Positions 25,718 through 34,431 of a DNA stretch of 64,000 nucleotides are shown here, in pieces. Source of the stretch: Paenibacillus paridis (GTDB lineage: Bacteria; Bacillota; Bacilli; Paenibacillales; Paenibacillaceae); assembly GCF_006345825.1 (NCBI RefSeq), contig NZ_VCIX01000092.1:2108001-2172000 (forward strand), written 5' to 3'. Made by a program: the position numbers and the translations under genes. How positions within the stretch are numbered: the stretch's first letter is position 1; each line of letters begins with the position of its first letter. The notes beneath the pieces were generated by a model. That model saw only the letters and a program-made list of their open reading frames with translations. It was not told the origin of the DNA and did not search any database.

Positions 25718-26485
25718 TTAGCTGCTTATCTTTGGACAGTTAGAGCAGTATTCTTTAATGCTGGACACTTCATAATAGAAGCAGCAGGTTTTGCGAATAC
25801 GGATGGGCGGATTAGAATCAGATGAACAAGTCCGTTTGCCATAGAAGCGGCTGAGCGGGTTTTTCTTTTCCCCGAATAAAACGCCAGGAGCCTGATGAAT
25901 TAAATACTGAAAGTCGGCTTGGCCGTGGGAATGCTCTCGCATTTCTTCCCTTACCCCGATTCGCTTCTCGTAAAGCGAGAATACCCGAACTGCAACATTT
26001 TCCCATAATATTGATTTTGGTACGTTGGACACTCTGGACATGACTGCTATTAACTTCCCAATGTTCCCGGCAAAAAGAGCTAGAAGAACCTGATCGCGCC
26101 AAACATGCCGATCGATCATTTCCGGCATTGCAGTGCCAATATCGGTTAGGCTGACATGCTCAAGCCAAGACTGATTCGGCGAAGATTCAAGATAGCAATT
26201 CTCCGCAGACAGATCCAGTCCCTGGTTATACACGGACATCGCATACAACAGCGGAACGGAAGTTACGAAGGCGTACCTTTTAAAAAACTGCGAAGCCGTG
26301 ATCATCCTCGACGGGGATTGTAGAAGCACTGTCAGCCTGTCTAAATAAGCAGAGCATATCTCCGCGTCGAGCAAGTCTGCCGCTCTTATCGAATAATCAG
26401 GACGGGCTGAACCATATTCACTCAAGCCAAATTGAGAGTTTAAATAATCCCATTCTTCCTGCATGATTCGTGACTGCTTGTTCAT
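25718..26485 (-). CDS. FhuF-like ferric-siderophore reductase
   Basis: Cytoplasmic [2Fe-2S] protein of about 255 aa that would release iron from imported siderophore by reduction. The C-terminus has the FhuF cluster motif RKTCCFYYE, 8 residues, YCSNCP. The remainder is the FhuF helical domain (VSNVPKSILWENVA). ATG 26485 follows GGGGG; a GTG two codons earlier has no usable spacing. It lies 33 bases after the lipoprotein gene, so the two form a siderophore uptake and reduction operon. Confidence 0.82.
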   Translation of the reverse strand: MNKQSRIMQEEWDYLNSQFGLSEYGSARPDYSIRAADLLDAEICSAYLDRLTVLLQSPSRMITASQFFKRYAFVTSVPLLYAMSVYNQGLDLSAENCYLESSPNQSWLEHVSLTDIGTAMPEMIDRHVWRDQVLLALFAGNIGKLIAVMSRVSNVPKSILWENVAVRVFSLYEKRIGVREEMREHSHGQADFQYLIHQAPGVLFGEKKNPLSRFYGKRTCSSDSNPPIRIRKTCCFYYEVSSIKEYCSNCPKISS

Positions 26486-26518
26486 GCGCACCCCCTAGCA
26501 TTCTCTGGTCAACAGGAA

Positions 26519-27532
26519 TTAGTTAAGTGCATCAGCGATCTGATCGACAATCAAATTGATTGCTATTGGCCCATAATAACCGATCCATTGCGCTGTATTC
26601 TCTGCATATACTTGGTTTTCCTTAACTGCTTTCTGACTTTTCCAGATCATCGTATTCTGAAATTCAGTCGTGAGCTCTACATTCGTATCGTCCTGAAGAA
26701 GGAACAAATGATCAGCAGCTAGATCCGGGAGAGCTTCAAGCGAAATCATCATACTTGAATCTTTGCTGTTGACTGCCATTTGGGGTGGAGCTAGGCCTAA
26801 ATCATCATATAAAATCTGAGAAGTCCGATGCGATGAAGTTTGGAGACGAATCATTGCATCCCGTGGCCTGATCAATGCCACCGTTTGGCCCTTCATTTTG
26901 TCTGTCAGCTCCGCTTTTAGATCGCTTACTTTTTGTTTGTAACCATCAACCAGCGCTTGCGCCTCTTGGGGCTTATTCAAAATTTGCCCAAACTTCAACA
27001 GTACGGTTCGCCAATCCTCATTGCGTTCCAGTACAATCGTCGGTGCGATTTTGAGTAGATCTTCGTAGATATCGTCATGGAATTCCGTTGCGATGATAAG
27101 ATCTGGCTCTATCGCAATGATTCCTTCCAGATTCGGTTCGATATACGTTCCGAGTAGCGGGATATCTCCCATTTTATCGCCCAAATATGGCGGAAGTCCG
27201 TTATCGGTTTCAGCAATTACGCTGCCCGCGGGTTGAACGCCCAGAGCCAGCATTTGATCTGCGTACTGCACGTCCAACACGACAATTTTCTCCGGTATCT
27301 TCTCAAGCGTTATTTCACCTTTTAAATGCTGGATAGTGACTGGTGGTGCGAGGATGGGCTCCACAACAGCGCTGCTATTTGTAGACTGCTCATTTGTTGC
27401 TTGAGGTTGATTTGTCGTTCCTGCTCCAACGTTATTGCTTTCTTGTTTTGAGCTGTCTGAGCATGCGCCTAGAAGTATGACTAAACATACGAACAGGCTA
27501 AAGGTCCATGCTAATTTAATCTTGGGATACAT
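26519..27532 (-). CDS. Iron-siderophore-binding lipoprotein (locus b)
   Basis: Ferric-siderophore receptor lipoprotein, 337 aa. I start at ATG 27532 (GGAGG 8 nt upstream) because signal peptide and lipobox (LLGAC) follow directly; the frame extends to 27691 without an RBS. The mature part (EKIVVLDVQYADQMLALG, IIAIEPDLIIATEF, IAPTIVLERNEDW) aligns end to end with the C-terminal domain of the AraC-SBP regulator encoded upstream. No permease gene lies nearby. Confidence 0.88.
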   Translation of the reverse strand: MYPKIKLAWTFSLFVCLVILLGACSDSSKQESNNVGAGTTNQPQATNEQSTNSSAVVEPILAPPVTIQHLKGEITLEKIPEKIVVLDVQYADQMLALGVQPAGSVIAETDNGLPPYLGDKMGDIPLLGTYIEPNLEGIIAIEPDLIIATEFHDDIYEDLLKIAPTIVLERNEDWRTVLLKFGQILNKPQEAQALVDGYKQKVSDLKAELTDKMKGQTVALIRPRDAMIRLQTSSHRTSQILYDDLGLAPPQMAVNSKDSSMMISLEALPDLAADHLFLLQDDTNVELTTEFQNTMIWKSQKAVKENQVYAENTAQWIGYYGPIAINLIVDQIADALN

Positions 27533-27557
27533 ATGTGTAATTCCTCCGTTTCTTAAT

Positions 27558-27615
27558 TGAGAATGACACTCATCGTCACTTACAACACTATAACGACTTG
27601 TTCCGTTATCATCAA
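27558..27615 (-). promoter_or_regulatory. Promoter and weak Fur-like dyad of the locus-b lipoprotein
   Basis: Minus-strand TTGATG (27615-27610), 17-nt spacer, TATAGT (27592-27587). Just downstream of the start site is TGAGAATGACACTCA (27558-27572), a symmetric dyad with four mismatches to the Fur consensus. Confidence 0.45.
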
Positions 27616-27651
27616 TGGATATTTGCGCCAAAGACACTGGATTATGACGAC

Positions 27652-27698
27652 AAAAAAACACTGCTGCTCGGATCGGAATATCCGCAAACAACAGTGTT
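27652..27698 (-). terminator. Terminator of the locus-b regulator gene
   Basis: Hairpin with outer arms AACACTGCTG/CAACAGTGTT (one mismatch) and an inner CGGAT/ATCCG stem; a run of seven T follows on the minus strand. It separates the regulator gene from the lipoprotein promoter. Confidence 0.65.
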
Positions 27699-27757
27699 AG
27701 TATAAGAAATAGATGAGCGATGCACTCGTAGTTCCCTATGTTTTAAGGTAAAACAAT

Positions 27758-29539
27758 TTATTTCGCATCCAAGAAAACCTCAGCCACTTGATCAACCACC
27801 TGATTCAATGCGATAGGGCCGTAATAAGCAATCCAAATGCTCGCTTTGGCATGGTAGATTTGATGATGCTGAACCGCACGCAAACTTTTCCATGTCGTCG
27901 TTGTCTGAATCTCATCCGACCAAGCCTTACATTTATGGTCGGTCAACAAAAAATAATGATCTGCATCGAGCTCCGGCAAGCCATCCAAAGAGATGAGTGA
28001 GCTGGTTCTTTTACGGTCAACCGCTAGTTTCGGCGGATATAGACCCAGATCCCGGTATAGAATCGCTGCCGTCCGATGAACGGATGTATGCAGCCGAATG
28101 CTATTTTCCCGCGGCCGAATCAGCGTAACGGACTGACCATGCAGCTTTGTTGCCAGTGACGATTTCAGGCCGCTGATTTTGTGTTTATATTGCTGCAATA
28201 CCTGTTCCGCCTCATGTTTTTTGCCCAAAATTCTCCCAAAGATTCGCAAGGTTTCTCTCCAGTCGCGATTTCGCTCAAGCATAATTGTCGGCGCGATATA
28301 GGTAAGGCTTTCATATATGTTTTTCTGAAACTCCGTGCAGATGATTAGATCGGGCTCCAAATCACGCAGTGCATCGAGATCGGGTTCATCCAACGTTCCC
28401 AAAGGCTGGAACTTGCGCAGCTTGCCCATCAAATACTCCGGATAGCCGGTAAGATCCCCGGTTACCATGACGCTGCCGGCAGGTTGCTCGCCTAGTGCCA
28501 GCATATGGTCCAAAAACTGAGGATCGAGCACCGCAATTTTCTCAGGCCGATGCTGGAGCACTACCTCACCTTTAAGGTGAATGATCGACCGCAGCGATCG
28601 ACGAATAGCAGCATGCAACGGATCTGACGACCCCTGATTTTCTCTGTCAACTGCTTCCCAATTAAATGCGTTTACATCCATATTCTCCACTTCAGTACGT
28701 CTAGCATGCTGCATCGAATCTCGGTACGTACTTGGCGATACACCCGTGTAACGCTTAAACAATCGGCTAAAGTAGTAGCTGTCCATATAACCGATGGCTT
28801 CGGAGATATCCTTAAGCCCTTCATTCGTGCGACTTAGTAATTCCTTAGCCTTGTCTATACGGATCTGCATCAGGTAGTCAATTGGACCAAGCTCCAGCCG
28901 CTTGTTGAACATTCGCTGTATGGTCCGCGGGCTGCAATTCAATAACGCTGCAAGTGTATCTGCTGTAATCGGATCGGCATAGTGTTCATCCATATATCTA
29001 GCAGCCTGCAGTACCAAATCTGGCGAAGCCTGCTCCAATTGCTGCTGCTGCAGTTCTCCCATCAGCTCGCAAATGAACTGATAAAACCATGATTTCACCT
29101 GCAGCTTCGCCATTGCTTCCGGCCGTGCCCATTCCTGCTCCATACGAGACAGGGACAGGAGCAGCCGAGCAGGATGGCTGACCACGAAACCGTAGTGGAT
29201 CTCAAACGGTTCGGTGCTAGTCATTAATTGAAGCAGATCTGGACTGCATGGCTGAGGTAGAGAGGCGTTATATTGAATCGCATAATATTCCAAATGGTCG
29301 GTAATGTCCAAAATCGTAAGCACCGATCCACTGCCGGCATGGAAAACATATCCATTCCCCATTTGGTGCTCAACCCCATCTACCATAAGTCGCGCACGAC
29401 CTCGTATCGTATACAATAAAGTACTGTACGAGAGCTCATAAGTATGCGAATTCTCGTCAATCGGATGCATAGAGCGCTGTACGTTCATTATATTCAAAGT
29501 TACCTGGTTCCAAAGGGTAAGGTGATTTTCCACAATCAT
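27758..29539 (-). CDS. AraC-family regulator fused to a siderophore-binding-protein domain (locus b)
   Basis: Cytoplasmic activator of 593 aa: N-terminal cupin-like region (residues 1-170), AraC double HTH (about 175-280, ending GVSPSTYRDSM), and a C-terminal binding-protein domain (about 310-590) without signal peptide. That domain closely matches the neighbouring lipoprotein (IHLKGEVVLQHRPEKIAVLD, IAPTIMLERNRDWRETL, WIAYYGPIALNQVVDQVAE), so sensor and transporter receptor probably recognise the same ferric siderophore. The ATG at 29539 has GGGAG 13 nt upstream, a wide spacing. Likely activates its own lipoprotein/fhuF operon. Confidence 0.87.
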   Translation of the reverse strand: MIVENHLTLWNQVTLNIMNVQRSMHPIDENSHTYELSYSTLLYTIRGRARLMVDGVEHQMGNGYVFHAGSGSVLTILDITDHLEYYAIQYNASLPQPCSPDLLQLMTSTEPFEIHYGFVVSHPARLLLSLSRMEQEWARPEAMAKLQVKSWFYQFICELMGELQQQQLEQASPDLVLQAARYMDEHYADPITADTLAALLNCSPRTIQRMFNKRLELGPIDYLMQIRIDKAKELLSRTNEGLKDISEAIGYMDSYYFSRLFKRYTGVSPSTYRDSMQHARRTEVENMDVNAFNWEAVDRENQGSSDPLHAAIRRSLRSIIHLKGEVVLQHRPEKIAVLDPQFLDHMLALGEQPAGSVMVTGDLTGYPEYLMGKLRKFQPLGTLDEPDLDALRDLEPDLIICTEFQKNIYESLTYIAPTIMLERNRDWRETLRIFGRILGKKHEAEQVLQQYKHKISGLKSSLATKLHGQSVTLIRPRENSIRLHTSVHRTAAILYRDLGLYPPKLAVDRKRTSSLISLDGLPELDADHYFLLTDHKCKAWSDEIQTTTTWKSLRAVQHHQIYHAKASIWIAYYGPIALNQVVDQVAEVFLDAK

Positions 29540-29581
29540 AAGATGATGTCAACTCCCAAGAGATTCTGTCGCTCACTTGAA

Positions 29582-29628
29582 GACTAAAGTCAGTCTAGTC
29601 AGCATACCATCATTTTTGACGATTTCAA
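29582..29628 (-). promoter_or_regulatory. Promoter and dyad upstream of the locus-b regulator
   Basis: TTGAAA (29628-29623), 16 nt, TATGCT (29606-29601), followed by an interrupted palindrome GACTA...TAGTC (29582-29600) at the predicted start site. It is not Fur-like; autoregulation is a guess. Confidence 0.35.
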
Positions 29629-29658
29629 ATCACACTATCGAGCGTTAGATAGATAGCT

Positions 29659-30285
29659 TCATTGGATTAATTCCATTAACTCATAGAAATATTTAGAGTC
29701 ATGAGTCTTATACAGACCATACCATGCATCTAATGTTTCTATGGAAAACACACCCAGAGCTTTCAAGACATGAAACGAAAATTCCAAAGGAGCTATCCCA
29801 GAAGCAGTAATCAGAGTTCCATCCGTTACAGCAGGCTCCATTTTGTATTCCTTTTCGCCCGTGTACGCAGGGCAAATCATTTGTAAGTATCCGAGATCAT
29901 TGCTTGTATGGCTGCGCGAATTCAGCAATCCTCTCTGAGCAAGCGCGGTTGTAGCCCCACAAATCGCCGCAACTACTATCCCCTCCTCAAGACACCTCTC
30001 AGCGAATGCTAAAATGGGTTGATGCGTTATTTCTGTCCAAGTATTTCCACCGGGTAAAATCAATGCGTCTGCGCTTTCTATGCTGCACTCATCCAGTTGA
30101 ATATCAGGCAATATTTTCAATCCGCCCATGGTTGTGACAGCAGTCTTCTCCAGTCCCACAGTAACTATTTTTGACGGGCTTAGACCCTTTTTATAATATC
30201 TTCCCGAGTTCAGTTCGGCAGTCAAGTAACCTATTTCCCAGTCTGCCATTGTGTCAAACACATAAAGATATACCATATTATTCAT
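29659..30285 (-). CDS. DJ-1/PfpI family protein
   Basis: Class I glutamine-amidotransferase-like protein, 208 aa. The nucleophile elbow is AAICGATTAL with Cys109; DALILPGGNTW lies before it. Relatives include stress chaperone/deglycase-like and putative protease proteins (B. subtilis YoaZ-like), so the reaction cannot be named. I chose ATG 30285 because GGAGG lies 8 nt upstream; the frame extends to 30318. It lies after the WYL regulator gene but behind that gene's terminator, so it has its own promoter. Confidence 0.8.
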   Translation of the reverse strand: MNNMVYLYVFDTMADWEIGYLTAELNSGRYYKKGLSPSKIVTVGLEKTAVTTMGGLKILPDIQLDECSIESADALILPGGNTWTEITHQPILAFAERCLEEGIVVAAICGATTALAQRGLLNSRSHTSNDLGYLQMICPAYTGEKEYKMEPAVTDGTLITASGIAPLEFSFHVLKALGVFSIETLDAWYGLYKTHDSKYFYELMELIQ

Positions 30286-30364
30286 TTGCAACTCCTCCTC
30301 TTTTTCACCATTCTGCACGCGATACCAGCCCTCGAACAGAAATCAATGACTATTATCATTATAA

Positions 30365-30401
30365 AATAGCTTCACTGACAGCTGCTGTCAGTGAAGCTAT
30401 T
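30365..30401 (-). terminator. Terminator of the WYL regulator gene
   Basis: Perfect 18-bp arms (30365-30382 and 30384-30401) around a single base, followed on the minus strand by TTTTATAAT. The hairpin begins inside the stop codon of the WYL gene. Confidence 0.75.
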
Positions 30402-31362
30402 AAAGTTGATAATATTCCAATAGCTCCGACGCAACGGCAGCCAGCTTCACTTTTAAACTCTGTGGTTCGATGACTTGAATGGATTTTCCATAGGATAGGA
30501 GAAAATGAGGAACATAAGCATGAAGGGACTCTTCCTCCAGTTGGAAGACTGCTTGATTGGATGTCCGCTCTTTCAAATAATGCCCCATAAACCAATGCAA
30601 GCATAAATCATCCAATGCCTCTGATCTGCCTGTGATCGTTACAGCAATTAAACCATCCTTGCCTGCTAAATCAGGCAACAGATTTTTCATAAATAATTCA
30701 CGCGCAGAAAACGCTTCTGAACGTTTAAACAGGATTGGTGTACGTTTGATTTGTAAAATCCGATCTGCCCGAAAGCTGCGGATCTCATTTCTAAGGTGGC
30801 AAAATGCAACGGTATACCATTTATTTTTCCAATATACGATTCCATATGGGTCTATCACCCTTTTCTTCGGTTGTTCGTCACGGCTGGTGCGATAATCCAT
30901 GTCGATTGCGTATTCATTAGCTACGGCCTGCTCCAATTCCGCCAGTATCGGCTGAATGGAAGGATCTCTTTTCAGGTTTATAACTTCAAATCCGGCTACA
31001 TGATGGCCGAGCATACTTTCTTGCTCTTGATTCGAATACATTTTTAGTTTTAACGTCGCATTGCCTAACGCCTCGCTCAAAGGATATCCAGCCTCTTCTG
31101 CAAATGCAGCAGCATGAAGCAGTGCCTTTTTTTCTTCCATATCAAATAACAGAGGCGACTTAATAAATGTATTCAGCAGGCTATATCCGCCATGATGACC
31201 TGAATCAGATATAATCGGTACTCCACTCGCGTTAAGCGCATCCATATACCGATATACGGTCCTTATATTGATTTCCAACTTTTCAGATATTTGCTTTGCG
31301 GTTATTTTCACACCCGAATTCAGCATCCACAGAATGGCCAGCATATGATCGTTTTTCGGCAT
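30400..31362 (-). CDS. HTH/WYL-domain transcriptional regulator (YafY type)
   Basis: DNA-binding regulator, 320 aa. N-terminal DeoR-type HTH (MPKNDHMLAILWMLNSG, ITAKQISEKLEINIRTVYRYMDAL), then a WYL domain (DPYGIVYWKNKWYTVAFCHLRNEIRSFRADRI) and a C-terminal extension. WYL regulators respond to small ligands or nucleic acid fragments. Start ATG 31362 has GGGAGG 5 nt upstream; a longer frame begins at 31383. Its target may be the adjacent DJ-1 gene or itself; no operator was identified. Confidence 0.82.
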   Translation of the reverse strand: MPKNDHMLAILWMLNSGVKITAKQISEKLEINIRTVYRYMDALNASGVPIISDSGHHGGYSLLNTFIKSPLLFDMEEKKALLHAAAFAEEAGYPLSEALGNATLKLKMYSNQEQESMLGHHVAGFEVINLKRDPSIQPILAELEQAVANEYAIDMDYRTSRDEQPKKRVIDPYGIVYWKNKWYTVAFCHLRNEIRSFRADRILQIKRTPILFKRSEAFSARELFMKNLLPDLAGKDGLIAVTITGRSEALDDLCLHWFMGHYLKERTSNQAVFQLEEESLHAYVPHFLLSYGKSIQVIEPQSLKVKLAAVASELLEYYQL

Positions 31363-31412
31363 TGTTTCCTCCCTCGAATGCATTTCTATTACACCTTAAC
31401 GATTCAAAAGAA

Positions 31413-32327
31413 TCATAGATGGTTGTCAATTATTCGTATCCTTTGTAAAGACTTTGTCCAAAAATACATTCCCATGCCGAATAAAGTTACCATACCGCCT
31501 AAGAGCTGAAATAAGGATATGGTTTCTCCTAACAATAGATAAGCAAGAATAATAGCTAGGACAGGTTCTCCAATAATGCCAACCGAAACGGTAGTTGCCC
31601 CAATTGATTTCAATAATAGATTAAATAAAAATTGCCCAAAAATAGTTGGAATAATGGCAAGCATCAAAAAATATGTCCAATCGGATGAGCCATACTCCGT
31701 TAGAGAGTAGTTATTTATCAAACTATAGACGAGCAAGACGATGCCAGCAATAAAAAAAACGATAATACTGTACACATTTGCATCCATTTTGCCGCTTACC
31801 TTCTGCCCCGCCAAGAGGTATATGGAAACAAAAATTGTGCCGATTAATGATAAGAAGTCTCCGAATAACGCTTCTTTCGAAATGCTTATATCACCTGAAG
31901 CGATAAGGATTGAACCAAGAAGTGCAGCGATCAGGCAAGAAATAGTTAGTAAATGAACACGTTCTTTGAACAAGAAGTACGAACCGATCACTACAAATAA
32001 CGGCTGTAAAGCGAGAATGACCATGGAGCTTGCGACCGAGGTATAGACCAATGATTCCATCCAGAATAAAAAGTGCAGCCCTAAAAAAATGCCGGCTAAC
32101 ATTACGATACTCCAATCTTTTTTATTCATTTCTATGGATCGAAGCAGCCTCCAAGGTACAAAAGGCAGCAGGATAACGACGGAAATAAACAATCTGTACA
32201 TCCCAGCCACAGAAGTAGGCGTATCCGAAAACTTGATTAGAATGGATGAAATAGAAACGGACAATATACTGATAAATAACAAAATAAACGGATGAGATGA
32301 CAAAATTGATTTCGCTGACTTTAACAT
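31413..32327 (-). CDS. EamA/DMT-family transporter
   Basis: Integral membrane protein of 304 aa with about ten hydrophobic segments arranged as two EamA repeats (SSILIKFSDTPTSVAGMYR in the first half; GATTVSVGIIGEPVLAIILAYLLLGE closing the second). Family members export amino acids, metabolites or drugs; no substrate clue here. It is divergent from an AraC regulator gene (32477), which may control it. Confidence 0.85.
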   Translation of the reverse strand: MLKSAKSILSSHPFILLFISILSVSISSILIKFSDTPTSVAGMYRLFISVVILLPFVPWRLLRSIEMNKKDWSIVMLAGIFLGLHFLFWMESLVYTSVASSMVILALQPLFVVIGSYFLFKERVHLLTISCLIAALLGSILIASGDISISKEALFGDFLSLIGTIFVSIYLLAGQKVSGKMDANVYSIIVFFIAGIVLLVYSLINNYSLTEYGSSDWTYFLMLAIIPTIFGQFLFNLLLKSIGATTVSVGIIGEPVLAIILAYLLLGETISLFQLLGGMVTLFGMGMYFWTKSLQRIRIIDNHL

Positions 32328-32366
32328 AATTCCTCCATACGAATAAACAATTGCCTGTGCACGGAA

Positions 32367-32396
32367 TTGTAAAGGTACGCTTAAGCTGGATATAAT
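32367..32396 (+). promoter_or_regulatory. Sigma-A promoter of the AraC gene at 32477
   Basis: TTGTAA (32367-32372), 18-nt spacer, perfect TATAAT (32391-32396); start site near 32403, about 75 nt before the TTG start codon. Confidence 0.55.
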
Positions 32397-32476
32397 AATA
32401 TCATCACGGATGATTATTTTGTGTAATTATTTCTTTCTTTTATATCGAAATATCGCCAACATAAAGGAGCATTGCT

Positions 32477-33364
32477 TTGAGCAAACAATTATACGAGGCC
32501 ATTCAGTATCCTGACGAGACATTCCCCTACATCATGTACACCCATACTCTTCATAAATCGATTCCTGAGGGCAGAGGTTTTAACGATCTCCATTGGCATG
32601 AAGAATTACAAATGACATTAGTGTCCAAAGGGCACTTAACGATACAAATTAATGGAATGGATTATGATTTAAAAACGGGTCAGGCTATTTTTATTAATAA
32701 AAGCGTTCTACATATGGTTACACACCTTACTCATGACGGTGAATATGTCAGTTTTAACTTTCCTGAAAAGTTGCTAGCCTTCTACTCGAATAGTGCCATG
32801 GAAAAAAGCTATGTTCTTCCTTTTACCAATTCTTCTTTATTGTCTTTGGAAATCAAAGGAGAAACCGATTGGCATAATCATATTCTGCAAATTCTTTGGT
32901 CCATGAAAAAAGAATTTGAGATGAAAACAAACTGGGGATGGCAATATGAGGTTTCCATTAAGACCGTCCAGCTTTGGTTAATTTTAATCTCAAACATTTC
33001 GCTATCTTCCGAAGAGTCCACTAAATCTAACAGACTTCAACAAGAAAGACTTCAATTAATGCTTAGCTATATTCATCAAAACTATTCAACGGATATGACT
33101 TTAAAAGAAATTGCCGACACAGCCCATCTGAGCGTTTCGGAGTGTGCTCGCAGCTTTAAGAAGAGCATTCATATGACTCCTTACTCCTACTTGATTAAGT
33201 ACCGTATTAAGAAAAGCTGCGAGCTGTTAGAGTCTACGGACTATACAATTACCGAAATTGCCCGAACCGTTGGTTTTAATCATGTCAATCATTTTATCCA
33301 GTCCTATAAGAAGCATCAAGGCATGACTCCTAAGGAATTTCGTAAAAATAGAAATAGCAAATAA
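32477..33364 (+). CDS. AraC-family regulator
   Basis: Regulator of 295 aa: N-terminal cupin (HWHEELQMTLVSKGHLTIQINGMDYDL, residues about 35-80) and C-terminal double HTH (LKEIADTAHLSVSECARSFKK; ITEIARTVGFNHVNHFIQSYKKHQGMTPKEFR). TTG start at 32477 with AAGGAG 6 nt upstream. Divergent from the EamA transporter gene, the usual layout of a local activator. Confidence 0.82.
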   Translation: MSKQLYEAIQYPDETFPYIMYTHTLHKSIPEGRGFNDLHWHEELQMTLVSKGHLTIQINGMDYDLKTGQAIFINKSVLHMVTHLTHDGEYVSFNFPEKLLAFYSNSAMEKSYVLPFTNSSLLSLEIKGETDWHNHILQILWSMKKEFEMKTNWGWQYEVSIKTVQLWLILISNISLSSEESTKSNRLQQERLQLMLSYIHQNYSTDMTLKEIADTAHLSVSECARSFKKSIHMTPYSYLIKYRIKKSCELLESTDYTITEIARTVGFNHVNHFIQSYKKHQGMTPKEFRKNRNSK

Positions 33365-33440
33365 TAAAGGGAATTCGGTTTTTAGATGCTACGAAAACAA
33401 AAACCCCGCTAAAGTTAGCAAGGTCTTATTTAAATTCGCT

Positions 33441-34241
33441 TTATAAATTTATCCGTTCGCGAAGCTCCCTCTTTCTGTATTGGCTTGGCGATTCGGCCAT
33501 TAGACGTTTGAATAAAATGGAAAAATAATTCGCATTTTCATAACCAAGCAAATGGGCAATCACCGATATTTCCAGCTTGGTTGCAACAAGCAATTGTCTG
33601 GCTTCGGCCATGCGGCGATGTAAAATATAATTGATTGGCGAGTCGTTGTACTTTCGATGAAACACATGAGAAATGTAAAATGGGCTCATATGAAACTCGG
33701 TTGAAATATCCTGTAGCGTGAGATGGCGCAAATAGTGAATATCCAAATATTCTTTTATTCCAATTGCAAGGGTCTCTGCATTCCTCACTTTATCGAATAT
33801 CGTATTTTCTTTATTCAACCGATGAACCCAAATGACCAATACCGATAATAATTGATAGGCGGCCAGCTGATACTGGTCCCGTTTGTGCTGCGCCTCTTCA
33901 AATAACAGGTCAAATAAAGAGTGCACGGTATTTATGTGTTCCTTTGTTTTCATGACTGGGCAGCTTTCCAGCGGTATTAACATTTCCATATCCGGATGTA
34001 TAATGCCGCAGTAGTAAAGGCCCAACGGGTTATTTTGGCTTGAATACTCCTCATGGATTACGCCTTTATTGTATACCAGCAGGTCTCCCTCCTGCACTGC
34101 GTAACGTTCACCCGCAATCGTCACAACACCTTCGCCCTTCGTTACAAAAATAAGCTCGCTGAAGTGCCCGTGCTGATGTGTTGGAAAATTCCAATCCGGC
34201 CGCTCCAATACTTTTCCGATATAGTGTAAGGTTACATTCAT
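33441..34241 (-). CDS. AraC-family regulator divergent from an MFS gene
   Basis: Regulator of about 266 aa with a cupin sensor (HQHGHFSELIFVTKGEGVVTIAGERYAV) and AraC HTH domain (LTLQDISTEFHMSPFYISHVFHRK; ISVIAHLLGYENANYFSILFKRLMAESPSQYRKR). The start is uncertain: I use ATG 34241, where the conserved cupin begins; the frame opens at 34283 and another ATG lies at 34253. It faces the MFS transporter gene, its probable target. Confidence 0.78.
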   Translation of the reverse strand: MNVTLHYIGKVLERPDWNFPTHQHGHFSELIFVTKGEGVVTIAGERYAVQEGDLLVYNKGVIHEEYSSQNNPLGLYYCGIIHPDMEMLIPLESCPVMKTKEHINTVHSLFDLLFEEAQHKRDQYQLAAYQLLSVLVIWVHRLNKENTIFDKVRNAETLAIGIKEYLDIHYLRHLTLQDISTEFHMSPFYISHVFHRKYNDSPINYILHRRMAEARQLLVATKLEISVIAHLLGYENANYFSILFKRLMAESPSQYRKRELRERINL

Positions 34242-34353
34242 AACTATTCTCATCCTCAGATCTGACTGTGCTTGCTCTAACATTATTATCTTTTATCCAA
34301 GTAGAAAAAAGCAAGATCTATCACATTTAGCTGAAGGAAGCCAAGATGTTGCA

Positions 34354-34382
34354 TTGTAATTTCATTCATCAAAAATTATGAT
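34354..34382 (+). promoter_or_regulatory. Sigma-A promoter of the MFS gene
   Basis: TTGTAA (34354-34359), 17-nt spacer, TATGAT (34377-34382); start site near 34389, about 43 nt before the ATG. Confidence 0.5.
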
Positions 34383-34431
34383 TATATCCTGCATAATAAA
34401 TAGAGAAAAAGACAGGATAGGAGAATTTTAT

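Noticed and set aside
25562-25825. 87-codon ORF on the plus strand
   Set aside because: It overlaps the 3' end of the fhuF-like gene on the other strand, has unconvincing composition and no family resemblance.
27533-27691. N-terminal extension of the locus-b lipoprotein
   Set aside because: It would precede the signal peptide by 53 residues, cover the promoter and terminator region, and has no RBS.
30340-30366. Fur-like sequence ATAATGATAATAGTCATT upstream of the DJ-1 gene
   Set aside because: Only the left half matches the Fur consensus; the right half has four mismatches of seven and it overlaps a terminator tail.
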